Shown here in pieces: positions 57,601 through 64,000 of a stretch of 64,000 nt of DNA. The notes under the pieces are model-generated. The model made no database searches, was not told where the DNA came from, and worked only from the letters and a program-made list of their open reading frames with translations. The position numbers and the translations under genes were made by a program. Numbering within the stretch: position 1 is the first letter of the stretch; the number at the start of each line of letters is the position of its first letter. Source of the DNA: Erythrophleum ivorense (Eukaryota > Streptophyta > Magnoliopsida > Fabales > Fabaceae); the NCBI GenBank assembly GCA_026724425.1, contig JAIUCV010000076.1, forward strand, positions 5,107,501 to 5,171,500, read 5' to 3'.

Positions 57601-58739
57601 GAATCAAGTTTTACAGAAAAGATTGATGAGTTGGATTTATACTTGAAAGAGAGTGTGGAAAATCCTAATGGTATATCCGGTACTGAGTATGATGTTCTTT
57701 CGTTCTGGAGAATGAACAGTCCTAAGTTTCCGGTTCTGTCACAAGTTGCTAGAGATATACTCGCAATGCAAGTGTCTTCAGTGGCATCTGAATCTGCCTT
57801 TAGCACTTCAGGTAGAGTTTTGGACCCAACCAGAAGTTGCTTGACTCACTACATGATTGAAGTCTTGATGTGCACCGAACAATGGTTAAAATGTGAGATC
57901 AAAGTGAATGACAGAGGAGTCACAAGAAAAGAGCAATTGCTTGCGGATGTTGAATTGCAGGATGAACTTATGAGAGGTAAATCTAGTCAAACTTCTTTTT
58001 ATTTTTGGTTATTTGTGTGTTGTGATTTCTGACTTACGTTTTTTTGTTATGTGTGTTTGATGTGTAGAGTTTGAACCAGAATTCAACTCCCTAAGAATCT
58101 AAACGGAAGGTAAATCTGAATTTGTAATATTGTTTGATTGATTAGTTTGATTTTAGGTTTCATTTATTAATTTTATTGTATGACAGGAACATGTGTTCGA
58201 AGCTTGGAATGGAGCTTTCCGGTGGAATGAAGGTTAATGGTCCGATTGACATGCCTTGTAGGCTTGTAATGTCTTCTCTTTATTTCTTTAAACTTTAAAA
58301 CTTGAATTGAAACTTGTTTCTTTAAACTTCTCCTTGAGACTTTGGTTTGAGACTTGAGACTTCGTTTTTATATTATATTTTCTATGGATTTTGAACTTTG
58401 ATATTTGGTTGCTATATAGTTATTGCGATTATATGCATGTTTTTTCGGTTTTTAGCAAGGTTTTTGGGTTGTGAACGGTTTATGGTTTAACAAAAAACCA
58501 AAAAAACCGAACCCGAATCAGACCCGAATCAGACCCGAATGAGAACCGAAACTTAGTACAAACCCGAATGGGTCTAAAAAATTTAGCCCCGAACCGACCC
58601 GAAACCCGACATGAACCGAACCGAAACCGAACCGAAATTTCTCTAAACCCGAATGGGTCTATTTTTTAGTAACCCGAAAAGACCCGAACCCGAATGGAAC
58701 CGACCCGAACCCGACCCGAAACCCGAACGCCCAGCTCTA
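54654..58739 (+). mobile_element. hAT transposon, apparently complete
   Basis: A perfect 8-bp duplication GTTTAGAC (54646-54653, 58740-58747) flanks terminal repeats TAGGTCTGGGCATA and (inverted) TAGAGCTGGGCGTT. Both subterminal zones (54670-54830, 58500-58735) are dense in ACCCGAA/CCGACCCG units. One transposase gene lies between them. It is inserted at the 5'-most visible DEG exon. Confidence 0.95.
55744..58102 (+). CDS. hAT transposase (RICESLEEPER/BED-finger type)
   Basis: Exons 55744-57976 and 58068-58102 give 755 residues. The ATG follows directly on an acceptor (TGCAG|ATGGCG), and a 5' untranslated exon with donor GAAG|GTATTC at about 55040 is likely. Residues 1-70 are acidic and lysine-rich (nuclear localisation). 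A BED zinc finger spans 72-117 (W72, C89, C92, H110, C115/H117). The RNase H-like core has Asp224 (LTTDIW), Asp289 (ITVDNATAN) and Glu683 (SVASESAFS). The hAT dimerisation region covers about 655-720. There is no internal stop. The usual CxxH-like segment before NLIV reads RYATHIINLIV, a possible weakening change. It cuts and pastes elements with matching ends. Confidence 0.92.
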
Positions 58740-58747
58740 GTTTAGAC

Positions 58748-59631
58748 ATAGAATCTCAAATTTCTTTGCAAACTCGATAATTCAAACAAACATTAATGAT
58801 CATGATTGATTAGTTCATAAAATCTTTAAACCATATTTCTTTGCAGATAGATATTTTGCTCATCTAAGATAGTTCAGGAAATCAATAACACTTTCGTGTC
58901 TACCAATTCAGCTATAGTTATATTCTAGCTAGGCCACAAAGCTAGAATAAGCAATAATAACAACAAATCCAGATGAAAAATGCTAATGATTTTACCCTAA
59001 CAACTCAATTCAACCTAACAATGAATCTACCCATACATGGTGAATGAAACAACTATCGTGAATAAAATTGATTGTACAAAAGAAATAAGAAAAGAACATA
59101 AAGAAGGTCAAAATCTTCTCTTGATGAGTTTGATTTGTCTCTCCAAACTCGCCTACAAATCTTTCTGAATAAAATAAAACTTATGTCTAAACAATGATCT
59201 TAAAATCCTATATTTAACCTAAAAATACGAAAAGAAACTTAATTGCAAATAAAGAAAACTCTAGGCCATATTGCAAATCTCCAAAAGTGTTTAAAATTTG
59301 GGCCGATGTTTCCATGAATATGTGGTGTCGACCGACACCGACACCACAGGTTTTCCTCATCAATGACTTGTCTTTTCACCAACATCTCCAATTTAGCTCC
59401 AGAATTATTCACTTATTTCTTCTTTGAATCATACGTTGAAACACTTGTTTAAATTACTTTGTTTTTAACATTAGATTCTTTGACAACGTAATTTTATTTA
59501 AAACATATTTCAGATGTTTGGGATTGAAATTTGTAGTTTGTATGTTAGGTTTGGTCTGAAACTACATTTTTTATTTTATGTTGATCGGGTTTTTGAGTAC
59601 AAGAAAAAATCTCGAAATGACCCAAAACCAA
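58748..59631. other. non-coding region with old repeat fragments
   Basis: The first 35 bases continue the DEG sequence interrupted by hAT (minus FAKKFEI). Beyond that I find no exon. An isolated GGTGTCGACCGACACC palindrome at 59322-59337 is like those of the chromovirus LTRs. Confidence 0.45.
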
Positions 59632-59640
59632 AATAATTTA

Positions 59641-59783
59641 GGGGCGATAGCTTAAATAGTCCACTTTCAGAAACTAATTGCTTAAATAGACCCACATAAT
59701 GTATGTGGGCCTGTTATTTTTCACTAGGAATATCTATTTATGTCATTAGTTTCTGAAAGTGGACTATTTCAAATAATTCCCTC
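59641..59783. mobile_element. Mutator-like MITE
   Basis: The 143-bp element has long imperfect inverted ends sharing AATAGTCCACTTTCAGAAAC. The perfect 9-bp target duplication AATAATTTA (59632-59640, 59784-59792) is diagnostic of Mutator-like insertion. Non-coding. Confidence 0.88.
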
Positions 59784-59894
59784 AATAATTTATTATATGA
59801 ACGGGTTTAAAATACAAACTTGGAACTGACTCGAACCTGGAAAAATTCCAAACCATAGCCGATCCAAAATTTCAAATACCCGAGTGGGAATAAG

Positions 59895-60011
59895 TGTTAG
59901 ATAGCTTATCTTATGGAATATGATAAGGCTCTTTATTAGTCTTAACTCTTGTACTCTATATATACTTGATCAATGAGAACCCTCAGGGAGAGAGAGATTA
60001 ACCAAATCACA
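59895..60011 (+). repeat. 5' LTR of the 3'-edge copia element
   Basis: 117 bases with TG...CA ends and a TATATATACTTG box, directly abutting the primer site. The partner LTR lies beyond 64000. Confidence 0.75.
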
Positions 60012-60116
60012 TGGTATTTGAGCCTTTTCAATTTCTCTAACGAGACTCTCGATCTCCCTCACCTCTCTGTCTTTTCTTCTTCTTTGTCTTCTCTTCTTCT
60101 CTGATCATCTCTTGCG

Positions 60117-63100
60117 ATGTCGATCACTTCTTCTTCTGCTGCTCCTTCTACTGATAAACCTTACGGTATCTCTCAAATCCGTGGTTATATACCGATTCAA
60201 CTCGATCTCACCAAACTCAGTTACGACGTCTGGCGAGAGCTATTCGAAACTCACTGCACGAGTTTCGGCGTCATCGGTCACTTCAATGGTACCTCTTCAC
60301 CTTCTCCTGACGATGAAAAGGCATGGAAAGAAAGAGATGGACTCGTGAAGATGTGGATATACGGCACCGTGTCAGAGCAACTTCTTGACACCATACTCAA
60401 AGCCAAATCCACAGCTCAAGATCTCTGGACCACGCTCGAGAATCTTTTCTGTGACAACAAAGAAGCTCAATCGCTTCAATATGACAACGAGCTCCGTACG
60501 CTCGTCATCGGCGACATGACCATCACCGATTATTGTCACAAACTCAAGTCTCTCTCCGACATCTTATCCAACCTGGATTCCCCTGTTACTGAACGGAATT
60601 TAGTGATGTATATGCTCAATGGTCTCTCCGAGAAATTCGATAGCATCACTAATGTTATCCAACACCAAACGCCTTTTCCTTCTTTCACAAAGGCTCGATC
60701 GATGCTTCTAATGGAGGAAAAACGTCTCAATAAACAAATCAAACCCATAGCGCAGCACAATACCTCTTCTTCTTCTCCAACGATCATGTATGCAGAACCA
60801 GTGCAACGAAATCAACAACGCTCTCAACAGAACAATGGCGGTGGCTACAACAACAACAATGGGGGCTACAATAACAACAGAGGCGGTTACCACAATAACG
60901 GCAATCGCGGACGCGGAAGAGGCGGTCGTAACAATCGTGGTCGTGGACGAAACTGGCCAAATCAATGGAACTACAATTCATACCCTCAACCTCCATGGTC
61001 CTTCAATCAACCTCCGTGGATGTACCAGCACTCTTACAATACACTCTTTGGATACTCTCTACCTCAAACTAGTCTTCTCAGTCAACCACCGCATCGTCGT
61101 CAAAGTGAAGCTCACTACCTTCACACATCTTCTGCTCCGCCGTCTATTGGTCCCTCAGCCTCATATGCAGAATCTGCACACTCAGGAACCTCTAATGCTT
61201 TCAGCACTATGACTCTCCAAGATCCAACAGACAGCGCTTGGTACATGGACACCGGAGCCACCAATCACATCGCGACTCAGTCGGGTACGCTACGTTCTCT
61301 TTTTAATAAGAATACTATTTTGTCTGTCACTGTTGGAAATGGATCTTTTGCTCCCGTCACTCACACCGGCCAAACCACCTTCCTTACAACCCATAAACCA
61401 CTCCACCTCCTCAATGTTCTGGTTTGCCCGGATATTATCAAAAATTTGATATCAGTCCGACGGTTTGCTACAGATAACATGTGTTCTATTGAGTTTGATC
61501 CATTTGGTTTTCCTGTTAAGGATCTTCGAACTCAGAAGCGGCTTCTACGATGTGATAGCACCGGACCTCTATACACTCACATCCCCATCATCATCTCCAC
61601 AAGCTCTTACTGTCTCTGCATCTACCGGAACACTTTGGCATCGCCGTCTTGGCCATCCGGGGATCTCCTCTCTCACCTCTCTTGCATCTTCTCGTTTTAT
61701 TTCTCTTTCAAAGACCGACATGTCAAAGTTGTGTCATGCGTGTCAATTAGGCAAACATGTTCGCCTTCCTTTCTCTTCTTCAACTTCTTTTATTTCTACG
61801 CCATTTGAGGTTGTTCACTCTGACTTATGGACCTCTCCTATTCCAAGTTTTAGTGGCATCAAATATTATCTTATTTTTCTTGATGATTTCAGTCACTTCG
61901 TATGAGTTTATCCAATCCGCATAAAGAGTGATGTATTTAGCAGATTTCTTCATTTTGAAGCCTTTGTTCGCCGATCCTTCAAATGTGAGATTGGCTACCT
62001 TCAATGTGACAATGACCGTGAATTCGACAATAAGCAATTCAGAGATCATTTTGCCGCCACCGGTACGAGTTTTCGGTTCTCTTGCCCATATACTTCTCAA
62101 CAAAATGGGAAAGCTAAACGAATGTTGCGATCTTTAAACAACTTGGTTCGCACCTTGCTGTTTCAAGCTCATCTGCCGCTTGCTTATTGGGTCGAAGCTC
62201 TCCATACCGCTGCTCATCTTCTCAACCTTCTTCCTTCAACTGCCATCAACAACGAAACTCCTTTTCAACGACTATTTAAACAACCACCGCGCTACGATCA
62301 CCTCCGAGTTTTTGGATCACTATGTTACCCCAATATGTTACCATCAACACCGCATAAGCTTGCTGCTCGCTCCACGCGTTGTATCCTTCTGGGCTACCCG
62401 TCAGACCACAGAGGCTATCGATGCCTTGACCTCACAACCAAGAAGATCATTCTCTCTAGGCATGTTATCTTTGACGAAAATAATTTTCCCTTTGCATATG
62501 TTTCAGGTCCAACACCACAACCTCCTATACCCATGCCTTTGCCTCCGATCATGCAACCATCATATCCATCATCATCTACTACACCAACTTCTCCCATCAT
62601 ACAACCATCACCACATCAACCATCTCCCTCACCACCAAATGTCCCACCTGCTCCACCACAACCTTCCCATCCCATGATCACTCGTAGCAAGCTGGGCATT
62701 GTCAAACCTCGCCAACGCTTGTGCCTTCATACCACCACCGTTTCTCCTCTTCTAAAATCCCATATTGAGGCAGCAAAAGATCCCAATTAGAATTCTGCAA
62801 TGGGAGACGAATATAGTGCTCTTGTTAAAATGGGAACGTGGTCTCTTGTACCACGGCCCAAGTCTGCTAATGTGGTTCGTTCTCTTTGGAATTACAGGCA
62901 CAAATTTGACGCTGGCGGACGACTTGCTCGCTACAAGGCTCGGCTGGTAGCAAATGGAAAATCTCAACAATCTGGAGTGGATTGCGATGACACGTTCAGC
63001 CCCGTGGTCAAACCTGGCACCATTCGTGCGGTACTTGATGTCGCCACTGCAAAGAACTGGCCCCTTCGCCAACTCGATGTGAAGAACGCTTTTCTTCATG

Positions 63101-64000
63101 GCGACCTCAAAGAAACGGTGTATATGCATCAACCTCCAGGATTTAAAGATCCCACTAAACCAGATCACGTGTGCCTTCTTCAAAAGTCCCTATACGGCCT
63201 AAAACAAGCTCCTCGAGCCTGGTACAATTGATTTTCTTCTTATGCTCATCGTGTTGGCTTTGTTCAGAGTATTTCAGATCCTTCTTTATTTGTCATGACC
63301 CGTGACATGGATATCGCATACCTGCTTCTCTACGTCGACGACATTGGTCTCACGGCTTCATCTACTTATCTGCTTCAGTCCATCATCGCCTCACTTCACT
63401 CTGAGTTCGAAATGACTGACCTTGGTCCGTTACATTACTTTCTCGGCATCTCTGTTCAACACAACCACGAAGGCCTCTTTCTTCACCAACAAAATTATGC
63501 AGCTGATATTCTTCATCGCGCAAACATGACAAACTGTAATCCTTGTCACACTCCAGTTGACACAAAACCCAAGCTTGCTGCATCTGCAAGTCCCCCTGTT
63601 GCATACCTGACACTTTATCGCAGTCTTGCTGGTGCACTCCAATATCTCTCATTTACTAGGCCTGATATCTCCTACGCCATTCAACAAGTTTGTCTTTTCA
63701 TGCACGATCCCCGGGAGGCTCATTTTACAGCCCTCAAACGTATCCTTCGATACATCAAAGGCACCATCTCTCATGGTCTCCAGATTTATCGAAACTCTAC
63801 ACCAAATCTTGTTGCATACTATGATGCTGATTGGGCTGGCTGTCCCACCACTCGTCGTTTCACCTCCGGCTTTTGTGTCTTCAACGGGAACAATCTAATC
63901 TCTTGGTCTTCAAAGAGACAACACACCATCTCTCGCTCTAGTGTCGAAGCCGAATACAGAGGTGTCGCCAATGCCGTTGCCGAACTCTCTTGGCTCCGTA
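60117..64000 (+). pseudogene. copia gag-pol polyprotein, decayed and partial
   Basis: From the ATG at 60117: a gag (UBN2) domain with YDVWRELFETHC, DLWTTLENLF and LNGLSEKFDSI; an N/G-rich and RGRGRGGRNNRGRGR tract without a zinc knuckle; protease WYMDTGATNH at about 61240. Near 61560 one base is missing and the frame moves to LYTLTSP. Then follow integrase (LWHRRLGHPG, CHACQLGKH, CDNDREFDN, SQQNGKAKR), RVFGSLCYPN and reverse transcriptase (WPLRQLDVKNAFLHGD, SLYGLKQAPRAW, LLLYVDDIGL, GPLHYFLGI). RNase H (YYDADWAGCPTTRRF) is cut by the window end. In-frame stops at 61903-61905, 62788-62790 and 63229-63231 (normally coding positions) confirm it is dead. Confidence 0.88.

Larger units (their letters stand above)
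59895..64000 (+). mobile_element. Ty1/copia element, 3' end outside the window
   Basis: A short 5' LTR (59895-60011, TGTTAGATAG to AATCACA, TATATATA near 59956) is followed at once by TGGTATTTGAGCC, a mutated tRNA-iMet primer site. gag and pol then run in plus orientation to the window edge. Confidence 0.85.

Noticed and set aside
60536..61212. Antisense and frame-shifted ORFs over copia gag (valine/threonine-rich)
   Set aside because: They arise from the N/G-rich repeat of gag (GGYNNNNGGYNNN) read in other frames.

Overview
The window reads as plant nuclear DNA, almost certainly from a Brassicaceae species. The one intact host gene, UCH2 (five exons, 329 residues), is very close to Arabidopsis At1g65650. 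Next to it is a broken DEG/HtrA protease gene, the neighbour expected from the Arabidopsis DEG3/DEG4-UCH2 order (recalled, not checked). Nearly everything else is transposable elements, many with boundaries that can be read to the base from target-site duplications (TSDs).

Layout. 1-4398: AT-rich Helitron debris, with three minus-strand Helitron 5' termini and a decayed RPA1-like (DUF223) gene. 5435-6373: solo gypsy LTR. 6596-14103 and 39834-40345: rearranged, dead Ty1/copia pieces on the minus strand, with a solo LTR (7538-9102, TSD ATCTT) inside the reverse transcriptase. 14104-39833: a four-level nest. A Ty3/gypsy-type solo LTR (TSD AACAT) holds a gypsy chromovirus copy (14669-23117, TSD GGCGT) and a CACTA element (23249-39004, TSD GCT); the CACTA holds a second copy of the same chromovirus (28524-36979, TSD AAGTT). 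Both chromovirus copies have long open gag and pol frames and nearly identical LTRs, so they are young.

40361-44854: a Helitron with textbook termini that carries an intron-containing, mutated piece of a ferredoxin-NADP reductase gene. It ends about 350 bases before the UCH2 start codon. 45207-47400: UCH2. 48349-54653: the DEG pseudogene (minus), with frameshifts and three later insertions: a short coding-free LTR element (50115-53537) in an intron, a Cassandra TRIM with 5S-RNA-like LTRs (50181-51002) inside that element, and a hAT transposon (54654-58739) at the 5' exon. The hAT has an apparently complete 755-residue transposase. 59641-59783: a Mutator-like MITE. 59895-64000: a decayed plus-strand copia element running off the window.

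The most unusual observation is a 112-base GT-AG interval at the gag/pol junction of both chromovirus copies. Removing it would fuse Gag in frame to the protease at a family-typical junction, and it contains the gag stop codon. Retention or splicing could therefore set the Gag to Gag-Pol ratio. Other points of note are arrays of GTGTCGATCGACAC-like palindromes in the LTRs, one of which has an inverted loop between the two LTRs of the younger copy, and an internal third block of CACTA subterminal-type repeats upstream of its second gene.
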